This document shows positions 48,758 to 60,929 of a stretch of DNA of 64,000 bases, piece after piece (position 1 is the first letter of the stretch; the number at the start of each line of letters is the position of its first letter). Made by a program: the position numbers and the translations under genes. Source of the stretch: Megalonaias nervosa (taxonomy: Eukaryota > Mollusca > Bivalvia > Unionida > Unionidae). The stretch spans positions 1 through 64,000 of the forward strand of contig JAECUM010096191.1 of NCBI GenBank assembly GCA_016617855.1, in the 5' to 3' direction. The notes beneath the pieces were generated by a model, which was not told the origin of the DNA, did no database searches, and worked only from the letters and a program-made list of their open reading frames with translations.

Positions 48758-49559
48758 GGTATATAGATGGTTATTAGGTTGGAAATTCAATAGTTTCTAT
48801 GACCCAGGGTCTAAGCACTTATGGTATAACCTGGGGTTCTCTGACTGACATATTGACAGTTGAGTCACTGATCACTCATGCCAATCCTCCAACATGTGAG
48901 ACATACAACTCAGACATTGTTTGATCTGCAAAATCATCCCCATTCCTCAAGTCTAGCCCCACAGGGCAAACATGATGATGATGATCACAATCAGGACTAT
49001 TGTTATTGTTTTCCAAAGAGGAGAACTTCCTGCACTGTCACCCTGAGAAAACTCCTTTCACCAAGGAGTTTAATGTTGATTTCAATTCATTCAGAACTTA
49101 AGACAATGTAAAATGATAACAAAAATCTGACAGATCTTGATATTTGGAATTTACTAAAGTAACTGTCATCTCTGAGGCCAGCAAGATGTGATGTCTTGCT
49201 TAACAATGGACATATCACTTCTGGGTTTATCTCTAATGGCTATACATTGTGGGATTTCACTAAACAGAGTATTTCTCTCATGAAAAGTCAGGGGTCTAAA
49301 AAGTGAAGGGGGAGTAAAAAATAAAGTTGGGGGATAGGGGAGGAGGATTTTAACTGGATAAGGTTTTCTTGGAAAAAAAATTGCCAACACTGTATGAAGT
49401 TAGGTATGGGCTCAAGCATGGACTTGTAACTACAGAAATACAGGCATTAAATACTAATGATCGACAGGGACCTTCATGATGCATGAAATATTGCTTGATG
49501 CTTGGAATTTCTCACAAACTTCTAATCAATGTATTAAAATTCTGATTAAAACTTGCATT

Positions 49560-49800
49560 GCTCTATGTCTTGTAGACTGGTGCTTATTTCTGAGTTAAGA
49601 CTCCATGTCTTGTAGGCTGGTGCTTATCTCTGAGGTCAGACTCCATGTCTTGTAAACTGGTGCTTATCTCTGAGCTAAGACTCCATATCTTGAAGACTGG
49701 TGCTTCTCTCTGAGCCAAGACTTCATGTCTTGTAGACTGGTGCTTCTCTCTGAGCCAAGACTTCATGTCTTGTAGACTGGTGCTTATGTCTGAGCTAAGA
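49560..49800. repeat. 40-bp tandem repeat
   Basis: Six units of CTTGTAGACTGGTGCTTATC then TCTGAGCTAAGACTCCATGT. Unit length 40 bp; the two right-hand units with CTTCTCTCTGAGCCAAGACT are almost identical. Confidence 0.92.
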
Positions 49801-49938
49801 CATTACTTTTCCTACACCTGCCATACTTCTAGACAGTGGTGGGTTGTTTTCAGACTTCAAGGAGAGTTTGAGGGTTGTGGTCCTATTAAGAAGCAGTCAT
49901 AGTGTGTGACGTAAGTAACTGGCTTGTCATGACAACTT

Positions 49939-50181
49939 GTTCTTGTGGGTTTAATGCCACTTTTCTAGGCACAATAGGCTATACATGGCGGCAGATTAAC
50001 TGGTGGAGGAAGAGCCCAGAAAAACTCTGGCAAGAACCACCAACCTACAGGAAGCTACTGGAAACCTTTCTCACATACCCATTTTGGTTAAACCTGAGAC
50101 TTGAACCCATGCGGACAGAGGTGAGATGGCAGTGATTGGTAAAGGTGAGTGCTTTACACCACTCAGTTACCTGGGACCTCC
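49939..50181 (-). mobile_element. SINE, copy 7 (diverged)
   Basis: Near full length in reverse orientation: GGGTTTAATGCCACTTTTCT, GGCTATACATGGCGGC, GGAAGCTACTGGAAACCTTT, CAGAGGTGAGATGGCAGTGA, then a degraded head. Flanks CATGACAACTT and CATGATGACTT look like an 11-bp target duplication with two differences, so this copy is older than copies 1, 2, 3 and 5. Confidence 0.85.
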
Positions 50182-50559
50182 CATGATGACTTATAAATTA
50201 TGTGTAATATGGTAATTTATCCTTAGCAACCTGTTTATCTTGCAGGATTTTACATTTAAAAATATATAAATATTAACTATATGATTCACTTATTATTTAT
50301 TTTATATTTGTATCATTTTGATTTGATTTTATTCTATATTTTTAAAAGAAAAAGACAATAGTTTTAATATAAATATTAGGATTTTTCTTCTGTCCAGTTT
50401 CTTTTTAAGGCCCTTGTTCCAAACTGTTTTCATGACTTTCCCACAGCAGCTTGTCAGCATTTTCTGGACAAAATACACAAGTACTGTGAATGTCACATTA
50501 ATCATCTGCCCCATGTTTTATGGTCCTCTGTGTAGATAACTTAAATATTTGCATGAAAA

Positions 50560-52100
50560 ATGTCTTTCTTTTCTTTCAGTCAGGTTGACCATGGCCTTTG
50601 CCCTTTCAAACTGAAATCAATGGGTTCCTTCCTTACCCTAAATGCAAGCCATCCACAAAGTTGATCCAAATCTAAGATGTAGAACTAATTTTATTGTGTG
50701 GAAATCATTGTCTTCTTTCAGTAAGTGATCTTGACTTTTGACACATTGACCCCAAAATCAATAGCCTTCAACCTTACCTCAATTGCAAGTGTTATGTATA
50801 TTTAATTTACATCATTTTTTTGTATTCAGTACATGCTATGAGTTATGCAAAATTGTCTAAAATCTAGTTCATTGTCCACCTGACCAGATTCATTGATTTA
50901 TTTTGTTGTGTGTGTAGGTTAAATATTAGGATCATCATCTTGCTCTGAGTCAAGCACATTATGTTTACCATGTTCAGGCTCTTCTTTTGTATCTTAGTTT
51001 TTATATAATCTTGCTTATCTAGAAATTATTAATTCATGCAGTAAGATCCTGAAGTAGATTCAGTCTTATTGTTGTGTACAGTATTTCATATAGGCTGGAA
51101 TTTATTTATTCAAATTATTTATTCATTAGAAATACAGAGTGCCCATCTATAATATTCTTGGACAGTGATATTAACTTGGAATTACACTGAATTCAAACAA
51201 AGATATCTTGGATAATATTGTGATTCAACAAAAGACTGTTGGCACATCAGTACAATTCAGACCATTAGTACATTAGTATTAGAGGGTGCTACAGGCACAT
51301 CAACACCTTCAGCATTGCAAATTATTTGGAATACCACTAAAGTTTATTCAGAACTTTATCCATTAGGACTTACGTTAGTAATGCTAGGATTATTTGGGAT
51401 TTAATTCGCAACACTGAGTTCTTTTTGCATGTTTCTTTAGTATTCTAGAGGAATAAATTATTTGTTGAATGTTACAAACTTTTGCTTTTTCTATTACTTA
51501 GTTAAGACCATAGAATCGTAATAGCAATCCATCCACAAAGTATGGTCAAGGTATGTCATGCAGAACTAATTTTATTGTGCAAAAACCATTTTTTAATCTT
51601 CAGTCACATTGACCTTGGCCACTGATTTTTTGAATGAAAACAATAGGTTTTTTTTACAACAGGTGCAAGCTATCCACAGTGTTTGGTGAACACAGATGAT
51701 GAAGAACTCAAGCTATTGTGCAGAAACCATGCTTCTTTCAGTCAGTATAACCTTGACCTTTCAGCTTCTGAGTAAGAATTCAATAGATTGCTTCCTTACT
51801 CAAAGTTCAAGCCAGTCACAAAGTTTGGTAACTGTGGATGGTGGAGAACCTGAGTTATTATGCAGAAACCATGTCTTCTTTCAGTCACAGGGACTTTGAC
51901 TTTTGATCTTTTGACCCTGAAATCAACAGGATTTTTCATTATCCTGAATGCAAGCTATTCACAGAGCTTGGTAATTGTAGATTGTGAAGAACTCAAGTTA
52001 TTATGCAGAAAATGATTACCTTCTTCAGTCACAGTGACAATGACCTTCAAGCTTTTCAGCCCGAATTCAGCTCTTCCTTACACCAAATGATGACTGCAGA
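50560..52100. repeat. Dispersed repeat family B, block 3
   Basis: Two groups (50560-50770 and 51530-52100) with AAATGCAAGCCATCCACAAA, GTGATGTAGAAC-like words, TTATTGTGCAGAAACCAT and TTCTTTCAGTCACAGGGAC. The stretch 50780-51520 between them is AT-rich with no feature recognised. Confidence 0.7.
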
Positions 52101-52375
52101 TGGTGGACAACTAAAGTTATTGTTCAGAATGCTAAATGGTAACATATGGATCGAGAGACAACACTATAACATAATACACTCAGCCTTAAGGCAGACATGT
52201 ACAAAATCTGTTCTTTCTTTCTTACCTTGCTAAAACTTTTTTTTAGATAAGTGCAATTAATAATTTGAAGGTGGCTTTACACAAATAAAACAATGCCATC
52301 AAAGATGTGGATATCATGTTTGGAGAATGTAAATACTTAGCAAACTATGTTTCTAACAGAATACTTACCCAATCA

Positions 52376-52545
52376 TGATAACATCAGCAAATAAACTACA
52401 ATGTCTCCTGCAAAGATGACAATTTTGTCTTTCTCACCTCTATACCATATAGACAAAGGAAAAAGCTCTCAACAGTTACCACCCTTTCCACCCCTAGGTG
52501 GCTATCTATATACAGGATCTCTGCCCATTTAAGCTGAGTGATACA
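52376..52545 (-). repeat. Left arm of a diverged inverted repeat pair
   Basis: Read on the - strand it contains AGATAGCCACCTAGGGGTGG, GGTGGTAACTGTTGAG and CCTTTGTCTATATGG in the same order as GTTAGCCACCTAGTGGTGGG, GGAGGTAATTGTTAAAAG and CCTTTGACTATATT on the + strand at 57925-58080. Identity is roughly three quarters by eye. Confidence 0.55.
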
Positions 52546-52744
52546 TCAATGAGGATGCTTGTATATGTGGGAAGGTGTAAGAAGGCTTTATAGTTCAGTG
52601 ATTTGATAAGTATTCTCAAAGGAACTTAATGTACTAACATATTTACCGTTTCCATTGCATATATTCCCTGATCACAATAACATTAGAAGACTAGGCAACA
52701 GAAGGAGGAAATGCATGAGTATCCAACCTCTACCACAGTTACCC

Positions 52745-52890
52745 TTCGAAGGATATATATCTGGAGTCCTATTCAAAGCAGATATATCTGGAGTCCCTAT
52801 TTGAAGGAGATATACCTGGAGTCCCTATTCGAAGGAGATATATCTGGAGTCCCTATTCAAAGCAGATATATCTGGAGTCCCTATATAAGT
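52745..52890. repeat. 27-bp tandem repeat
   Basis: Five units of GATATATCTGGAGTCCCTAT followed by TCAAAGCA or TCGAAGGA. A plus-strand frame of repeated Ile-Trp-Ser-Pro runs through it and is not regarded as a gene. Confidence 0.9.
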
Positions 52891-53780
52891 AAAAACCACT
52901 CCCCTAGTGCACAAAATGGTCATATGAAGTCAATATACCAGTCACAAGAAACAAATCATGTTTTCTTACCGAGAAAAAATCCCGGAAAATCCAGCAAAAG
53001 CTGCAAACCCATGCCCATGAGGACGTTGTGCTGTTCTAAGTTGGTCTGTTGGTCATCGAAGCCAACAGACCTATTAGATTTAATTACTTTCTCTGCGATC
53101 CTAGCTCTTGGAGATAGAAGCTCCAGTGGGCTGACTGTGCATGCCAGGTGATGGGTTCAATGATGTCCTGGAATGAAATGTTGCATTCAATGTGAGCCTC
53201 AGAGGTTCTTTTAATCTCAAAAGCTGAAATTTTGATGAGGCATATCTGGTCAAAAGAGACTTCAGAGTATGCTTAGCACATCACCCACTTAAACCAAGAC
53301 ACAAAGGCTTGTGGAGTTGTGTTGTGTTTCCAGGCCTTTACTGAAATAAGAGATGTTTTTGGATCCTAGGGCTGTTTTCCAAGCATGTCAGATCACAGAC
53401 TGGATGTTGCATCACTGTCTCTCTTCGAGGCCGGCAAGTGTATGACAACCTTCTGACTGCTCACAGACTGTAACCTGTTCTTGACTATAAAGCTTGATTG
53501 CAACATTTCATCAGGATCAATGAACCATCATATATCAACAGGAAATAGTTTGGGTCTTTGAAGGGCATGCAACTCACCCCACCCCACCCCATTCCCACAT
53601 GCCAAAGCTAAAGCTGTGTGTAATGGGAGATAGCAGCTTCAGTGAGGTTCTGGCCAAGGGGTCAAACTTGTGACTTGAGCCACATCAGAACTCAGAAAAG
53701 GTTCCACTCTGAACACAGATTAACTGTGGCAAATTAAAACAGCGTTGAAGTCCAATATGTCCTTGTTGTGAGTTATATCT

Positions 53781-54671
53781 TGTTACAACCATGTAGTTTA
53801 ATTACTTGTGTGTTAAAATTTGAATTCTTTTTATTTCATTTTTGTATCATTATATTTTATTATGATGATGATTATGTTCACAGGATCTGATATTTTTGAA
53901 AGAAACATCATGTTTATTTAGAGTGTAGTATGATTCGCATAAGCGCGATTTTTGCATGCCATAGTTTGTCGATTTGAGTAAACACTACGCGAAAACGATT
54001 GGTTATTACCAAAGTCATTTCCTGACCCACGTGAAACTGCGATTGTTAGATGATGAAATAACCACGTGTTCTTTGTGCGTGTGCATGAAATGATGTTTTG
54101 GTTCGGTTTAAAAACACTTAGGTCCCTGTGAAATAGTCAGAGTCGTTCTTATACCGTGAGAAGAAGGTATTATTTTTCTTGTGCTGGAAAGAGTTTATTT
54201 ATTTTCTCTACATCTGTAGAGCTCGAGATGTGTCTTGTTATAGATGACAGCTATAGGAGTTCATCGACCTTTTAAATAATGATTTATTTTTCCCTGGAGA
54301 ACTACACAAGTGGTTTAGGACAAAGACATTCAGTGAAATTCATTCTAAATTGGAATAGTACAGTACAAATTGTGGTTCAACGTGAAATTCTGGACATCTG
54401 TGTAAAAACTTCATCTGACGTCATCGTCCACCATCTTGGAACGTCATCAAGATTCGAACCTGGATTCAGTTAAAATTCTTTAGTGATAGGACCTGTATTT
54501 TTCAGTACAAGGATAAATGTTTGGATTTTCTTCACAAACCGTAAGTCCTATTTCATATTTTCACCTTTTCACCGTGTTTTCTAGGGAAATAAATTATTTT
54601 TGTTAAAACTTACAAAGCTTGTTGTCTTTACTCTTTTCTTTTGTTACTTTTGAACGAGCCGATGCGTAACA
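53781..54671 (+). mobile_element. Solo LTR, copy 2
   Basis: 891 bp starting TGTTACA and ending CGTAACA, with a perfect 4-bp duplication ATCT at 53777-53780 and 54672-54675. It is collinear with the LTR at 33191-34104 throughout, with a similar 3' part: CATCTGACGTCATCG, AAGATTCGAACCTGGATTC, GTGATAGGACCTGT, CTAGGGAAATAAAT, GAACGAGCC. AATAAA at 54588-54593; TGACGTCA at 54416-54423. No internal region remains. Confidence 0.88.
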
Positions 54672-54777
54672 ATCTCTTCTGCCATTATGTCTAAACATGT
54701 CATGAAGCAGTAGCCAAAATTATAATAGGCACCAGTATTTTGTCCTCAAAGAGCCAGAGAAAAATATTAGCAAGTTG

Positions 54778-54835
54778 TTTGGTTTTGGTTTTGTGGGTTT
54801 AATGCACTTTTCAGCACATGCCAGGCATGAAAAGG
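54778..54835 (-). mobile_element. SINE fragment, copy 8
   Basis: Only the tail-proximal part remains: GTTTTGTGGGTTTAATGCAC and TTTTCAGCACATGCCAGGC. Confidence 0.6.
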
Positions 54836-55249
54836 AGTCCAAAATGGGCAAATGGACAAAATATCCTCTGCAATGTTGTACAGCCGAATAGTTTCAAAAG
54901 CTGGCCTGCAAAAATTCACTTACAGGAAATCAACCTTGAGAGCTTGATAATGCAAACAATGTGCATGAAGAGACACACAAAAGATTGAGATGGATCAAGA
55001 ATTCCATACCCTGATACAAGAAATGCTATGAAGAGGTGAGATCAGACTTCTCCCAATTTCATTAGACAGCCTGGCTGAGAGAGATGGGAGAGAAGGTTGT
55101 TCCTGCCATTCATGATGAACCATTTCATTTTTAAAGGATACTGTTGAAGTATGCTCAAGTCACTGTTGATAAGGTTTACTTGAACATCACAATGATGCAG
55201 TTCATGGTTTTCTTGAATACCCATGGACTGATGCTGAGACTGACTGGGA

Positions 55250-56715
55250 GTGCATGAAACTGATATTGCCACTTTGAAGTATAACTGAAGGAGCTTGCAA
55301 GAAGCCATATGGATATGAACATGAAACTGATATAGCCACTTTGAAGTATAGCTGAAGGAGCTTGCAAGAAGCCATATGGATATGAACATGAAACTGATAT
55401 AGTCACTTTAAAGTATAACTGAAGGAGCTTGCAAGAAGCCATATGGATATGAACATGAAACTGATATAGCCACTTTGAAGTATAATTTAAGGAGCTTGCA
55501 AGAAGCCATATGGATATGAACATGAAACTGATATAGCCACTTTGAAGTATAACTGAAGGAGCTTCCAAGAAGCCATACGAATATGAACATGAAACTGATA
55601 TAGTCACCTTGAAGTATAGCTGAAGGAGCTTGCAAGAAGCCATATGGATATGAACATGAAACTGATATAGTCACCTTGAAGTATAGCTGAAGGAGCTTGC
55701 AAGAAGCCATATGAATATGAACATGAAACTGATATAGTCACTTTAAAGTATAACTGAAGGAGCTTGCAAGAAGCCATATGAATATGAACATGAAACTGAT
55801 ATAGCCACCTTGAAGTATAGCTGAAGGAGCTTGCAAGAAGCCATATGGATGTGAACATGAAACTGGTATAGCCACCTTTAAGTATAGCTGAAGGAGCTTG
55901 CAAGAAGCCATATTGATATGAACACGAAACTGATATAGCCACTTTGAAGTATAATTTAAGGAGCTTGCAAGAAGCCATATGGATATGAACATGAAACTGA
56001 TATAGTCACTTTAAAGTATAACTGAAGGAGCTTGCAAGAAGCCATACGAATATGAACATGAAACTGATATAGCCACCTTGAAGTATAGCTGAAGGAGCTT
56101 GCAAGAAGCCATATGGATATGAAAATGAAACTGATATAGTCACTTTAAAGTATAACTGAAGGAGCTTGCAAGAAGCCATATGGATATGAACATGAAACTG
56201 ATATAGTCACTTTAAAGTATAACTGAAGGAGCTTGCAAGAAGCCATATGGATATGAACATGAAACTGATATAGTCACTTTAAAGTATAACTGAAGGAGCT
56301 TGCAAGAAGCCATACGGATATGAACATGAAACTGATATAGCCACTTTGAAGTATAGCTGAAGGAGCTTGCAAGAAGCCATGTGGATATGAACATGAAACT
56401 GATATAGTCACTTTGAAGTGAAGGAGCTTGCAAGAAGCCATATGGATATGAACATGAAACTGATATAGTCACTTTGAAGTGAAGGAACTTGCAAGAAGCC
56501 ATATGGATAAGAACATGAAACTGATATAGTCACTTTGAAGTGAAGGAACTTGCAAGAAGCCATATGGATATGAACATGAAACTGATATAGTCACTTTGAA
56601 GTATAACTGAAGGAACTTGCAAGAAGCCATACGAATATGAACATGAAACTGATATAGTCACTTTGAAGTATAGCTGAAGGAACTTGCAAGAAGCCATATG
56701 GATAAGAACATGAAA
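55250..56715. repeat. 67-bp tandem array (minisatellite)
   Basis: About 22 units of AACTGATATAGTCACTTTGA, AGTATAACTGAAGGAGCTTG, CAAGAAGCCATATGGATATG, AACATGA. Period is 67 bp, with a few shorter units lacking TATAACTG at 56410-56540. Because 67 is not a multiple of three and the unit has no stop on the - strand in any phase, long - strand frames cycle through all three registers (67-residue period). These frames are treated as a by-product. Confidence 0.95.
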
Positions 56716-56739
56716 AAATGTGTTGGGAAGATCCAGATT

Positions 56740-57102
56740 GATCACAAATTTGTCCTTTTTGACTGAAAGCCCTTCAAATTGTGCCATCTTCATTTTCATG
56801 TGACTATAATTGTTGAGCCTGCTGAGGTCTGCAACCAACTTCATTAATAAAAGATCACCTGGAACAGAATCCCAGACCAGAGAGTCCAGTTTGCAAATTT
56901 CACTGCCAGCTTGGGATATAATGAACAGGTCTTCCTCTGAGAAACTTCTGCTCTCTCTGAATAGAACCTCAATCATGGAAGGGCAAGGGGGTGGGTGCTG
57001 GATAAACAAATAAATGAAATAACTTGGATTGCCAATTTCTTCTGCAGAAAAGGCCAAATTCCATGCCTGCCAAAACACAAGGAATCTGGCACCTATATGC
57101 AA
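56740..57102 (-). CDS. Unidentified open frame entering the 67-bp array
   Basis: A - strand frame of 190 codons starts at 57102; its first 120 or so codons lie outside the array. It reads SEEDLFIISQAGSEICKLDS, VWDSVPGDLLLMKLVADLSR and FEGLSVKKDKFVINLDLP, of ordinary protein composition. I recognise no domain. It lies in a RUFY intron on the same strand. It may be a fragment of an unknown mobile element or a chance frame. Confidence 0.2.
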
Positions 57103-57924
57103 GTTGTTGTTGGGCAGTTGGAGTGGCCTGTCACCGACAACTGTTAAGGGGTTTGGGGAAGAAGAAACTAGCTTTCTATTCCTTTATTATACTTACTTCG
57201 CAACTGAGGGGCTTGCTGGTACTTAGTTTTACTGGCTGAAACTGCTGCTGTTAAGTGGCATTCAGCCTTTTTTCCTTTTGCCTACAATCAGCTCTAATTT
57301 GTGTCTGAGGTTGATGTGGCCAGACATGCCATAAAAATTTGATCCACTGGTTGGGCTGGTGGTCAGACTTGGTTTGTCCTGCTCGCATGGATGACTGAAA
57401 ACAGGCTGGTTGGTCAGTTTGGTGGCTGGCTACACAGATGTGATGCAATGAATAGACCAGTTGAATGGGTCCTCACAAGACTCCATATATAAATGTATGA
57501 CCAGCTAGTATACCACATAAGCCACTAATGTAACTGTCCTCTAGCTGCTTGTATACAAGAAAGGTTAGCCTTGCTGCAGACTGGCTGGTGAGCAAATGGA
57601 ATGGCAACGTGGAGCATAGATGGCTGATATACCCCATGGACCTGGACTTTCTGGCACTAAGGACATGTTTGGACATGTGGGGAGAATTTACTCCCATTGG
57701 ACTTCTAAAAACTTGGAGATTAATCTCCTATCCACTCCAAGCCTGTCCTAGAGAGATATAATGAAGAGTGGGATAGAAACTCCCCAAATCATGCAAATGT
57801 GGCATATGCAGCAAATATAAATTAATAACCAATACCACACCATACCAAATTTCCTGATGGGTGTGGAGAATTAAAGCTGACTTCTCATAACAAGAATCAA
57901 TACTGTAAATGTTGACTGTACCAC

Positions 57925-58100
57925 AGAGAAAATTTAAACTGGTCAACATCTGGTATATGGTTAGCCACCTAGTGGTGGGTAGGGGAGGTAATTGTTAAAA
58001 GTTCTATTTTCCTTTGACTATATTTTTTATAGGTAAGAATGAAAAAATTTGAGGGGAATGCCTAATTCAGCAGGTAATGGGGTTTATTTCAACAGAGAAG
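57925..58100 (+). repeat. Right arm of a diverged inverted repeat pair
   Basis: Inverted relative of 52376-52545; see that entry. The pair encloses about 5.4 kb that includes a solo LTR, the 27-bp and 67-bp arrays and the open frame at 56740-57102. Confidence 0.55.
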
Positions 58101-59383
58101 TACCAATAGTGTGTGTGGGTTAGGGAGTCCAAACATTATTTATCTTCTGACACACCAAAACATGGCTGGTATAAAGTGTTTATCTTAAACAGTATGAGAT
58201 TTTATTGAATCTTTGGAACCTATTGCATTTTTTTCACTCAAAAAATCAGATATCCTGACACGTGGGGGCTGTAAATAAAAAGTGTTAGCTAAATGGTCTG
58301 AAAGAAACATTGAGCCAGCTGATGAAATAAATCATTTTCAATGAGAACTTATTGAAAGACACTGATAAATTATTAATACTCAGCCTCCCTGCCAGGGCTC
58401 TATTTGTAGATGTCTCCAAGATCATCTGATTAATTGCATATGACTTTTGAATAGGGAACAGTGCTATTTCTGTTCTCTGTATTTCAGTTTTGTTGTCAAC
58501 TTTGATAGACAAACCTGGAGAGTTCTGCAGCAGTTGAAAAACAAACTACTCCAAGGCCCACACATACTCAAATATACAGGTTGTAATGAAATACACAGAC
58601 TGTACATTGAACACAAGGCAAAGCTGAAAGCATACAGAGATCACATGAGCAGAGGTGTAGGCCATAATTATTTAAAATTCCACAAAAGGAACAAGTCTGA
58701 AAACTGTTCTTTATGGTTCTTATGTACAATTTTCCACAGGTATTGTCACTTTTGATGCTTCTTCTCCAAAATAAGATTTTTCACTAACATAAGCTCTGCC
58801 AAAAGTTTAACTTTCTTGAATCACTACTATGCCACATTTACTGTCTCTTCCATAGTGCTTTATTTTAAATCCATTAATGCCACAGTCTGCTTATTCTGAC
58901 AGAGGTATTCTCTTTTAATAAATATCATTTTTCTTTAATTTCATTTTTAGATTCTTATTTATTAAATTTATCTAACCCCTTACACTAGGGCTGTATGGTT
59001 TTTGTAGCACAAGGTCCTCTGGGGCTAAATTGTTTCAGAAAATAAATGAAGCGCATGTATGTAGTTTGGGTTTTTAATGTAGCTTTAACCATTTTCATTT
59101 ATATTGCTATAATTCTGCAGTGTGGCAATACAATACCTCTACAGGCATGATTTATGTTGTGACAAGCATTTTAAAGGTGAATGACTGAATAAAAATTGTA
59201 TAATGTGCAGTGTACATTTTCATATGTACGACTTCAAACTAATTTGCACGAGTTCTTGTTCATCACTGCTCACCACGTGTGCAAATTCATACAAATATTG
59301 CACGATTCACCCAAAACTCGCATGCCCTGGCAGAATCTCTGCACTGGTGGCTATTTCTAATGCCAAAGAATGTGGACTCTTAC

Positions 59384-59501
59384 TTGATATTTGGCATTTC
59401 TCTCACACTGGTGGTTATCTCGGAGGCATCTGGAGCATATTTTTCAACCATTTCAAGCACACACCAGAAATCTCGTCTATCTCGAAGTAGGCCCTTTTTG
59501 G
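59384..59501 (-). CDS. RUFY: RUFY-like protein, RUN domain exon
   Basis: 118 bases: two bases complete Pro, then KKGLLRDRRDFWCVLEMVEK, YAPDASEITTSVREMPNI and two bases. Acceptor CTTTCCAG and donor CAA|GTAAGA. It matches the KKGLL...FW..LE-VEK..P-A-EI--SV block of RUFY proteins. The exon was found from conservation and splice phase; it overlaps unrelated + strand frames at 59203-59657 that are shadows. Residues 57-95. Confidence 0.94.
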
Positions 59502-60596
59502 CTGGAAAGAAAAATTGTATTTAAAAATTTTCTTAGTCAATACCTGCAAATGTATATACAGAATTATCAGTATATCTTCCATATCACTGAATCAATCATT
59601 CAATCTTTGTCTTTTGTATCCATATGCAGATATGTATATTTACCTGTCTTTCTATGAGAATTACAGTCGGAACATGGTTAATACAGCCCTGGAGTTTTTA
59701 TTTAAGGAGATTTCAATGACTTCCAGCAATTTCAATGAGTATTTCTTCTTTCAGAAAGCGGATCTTACTCCTATTTTCAATTCCAAACATGGAGTCAGTC
59801 ACATTTCTTATAAAATTATTCATCCATTTGCAAATGCAATTAGCAAAGGACACATTTCCATCCTTTTAACTACTAAAGTCATGAGTTATTTAATCTTCCG
59901 AGTTTATCCCATTTAAAAAAAAATTATTCGTTACTTTTGGAAAATGACAAAAATCTTGTTAGTGTTAACAGTTTGTATTCCCTCTGATAAATTCAGCGAG
60001 TTTGGGCATAATTCAATGAGTTTTCAAGTATAAAACTGACTTTTTGAAATTCAGCGAGTTGTCAAGGTCACCACTCAAATTAAAGGATTTTTCAAGGCTG
60101 TATGATTCATATAGAAATAAAGAATCAGAACTGACTGCTCATCTAATGTGCAAAACTGATGTGTTTTAACTTTAACTTCTAGGGCAGGATTGAGTATGCC
60201 CTGTCCATTACACATTCTCCTGATAGTGTGTAAAATTGTGAAGTTTGTCCAAAACTAAAGAGTGTTAGACTGAATAAAAAGGTCAGCCCAGTCCTTGAGA
60301 GGTCACTCCATGTCAGAGGACACAGTGTCCAACACTGGAATGGTAGATGTATATTTATGCCACTTTATCCCACTAATGAAAGGCCACCCCCTTGATAGTG
60401 CCACCATTTTCACTGCAGAGGGGGGGTGATGCCTCAAAAGAGGGTGACCAATGAACTACTGGATGAATGGACACGTGTATGGATGCCAAAGATTACCATC
60501 TTCTATCCCATGCTTGCTTATTAAACAGAGGTAATAATCTGTGGTAACTAATTTATAGACAAGACCTTCAAACTCCACAGATCGAAACTACTTTGA

Positions 60597-60806
60597 GTGT
60601 ACTCACATATAAGTTGAGCCAAACTGCAAACAACATAGACTCTGATTTGTTTTCACACAATGTGCCAGCAGAACAGGGTCAATGTTGTTTATTCTACTGG
60701 TTACTCCTAAAAAACTGCATTGACCCAGATCTGCTGGTGCATTATGGGACAGCAAATCTGGGTTTGTGCAGTTATCAGTCAGATTCAACCTATTAACAAG
60801 TATAAA
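60597..60806. repeat. Palindromic MITE-like element, copy 7
   Basis: GTACTCACATATAAGTTGAG and CCAAACTGCAAACAACATAG on the left; GTGCAGTTATCAGTCAGATT and CAACCTATTAACAAGTATA on the right. Internal GAACAGGGTCAATGTTG and GACCCAGATCTGCTGGTGCA are well kept. Confidence 0.8.
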
Positions 60807-60929
60807 CATAGCTTCATGTGTGAATTTAAAAATGTTGCAACAATCAGCCATGTAAGTGACATATAAGGTTTTTTTTTATAGAGCTCTGATCACTTTCACA
60901 GAAACTGACAAACCCTAAAAGATCCATAT

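Noticed and set aside
52711..53151. 146-codon plus frame with repeated Ile-Trp-Ser-Pro
   Set aside because: Its first part is the 27-bp tandem repeat; the rest has no recognisable motif and no splice support.
59203..59657. Three overlapping plus frames of 81-95 codons
   Set aside because: They lie opposite the RUFY exon at 59384-59501, which explains the coding-like composition.
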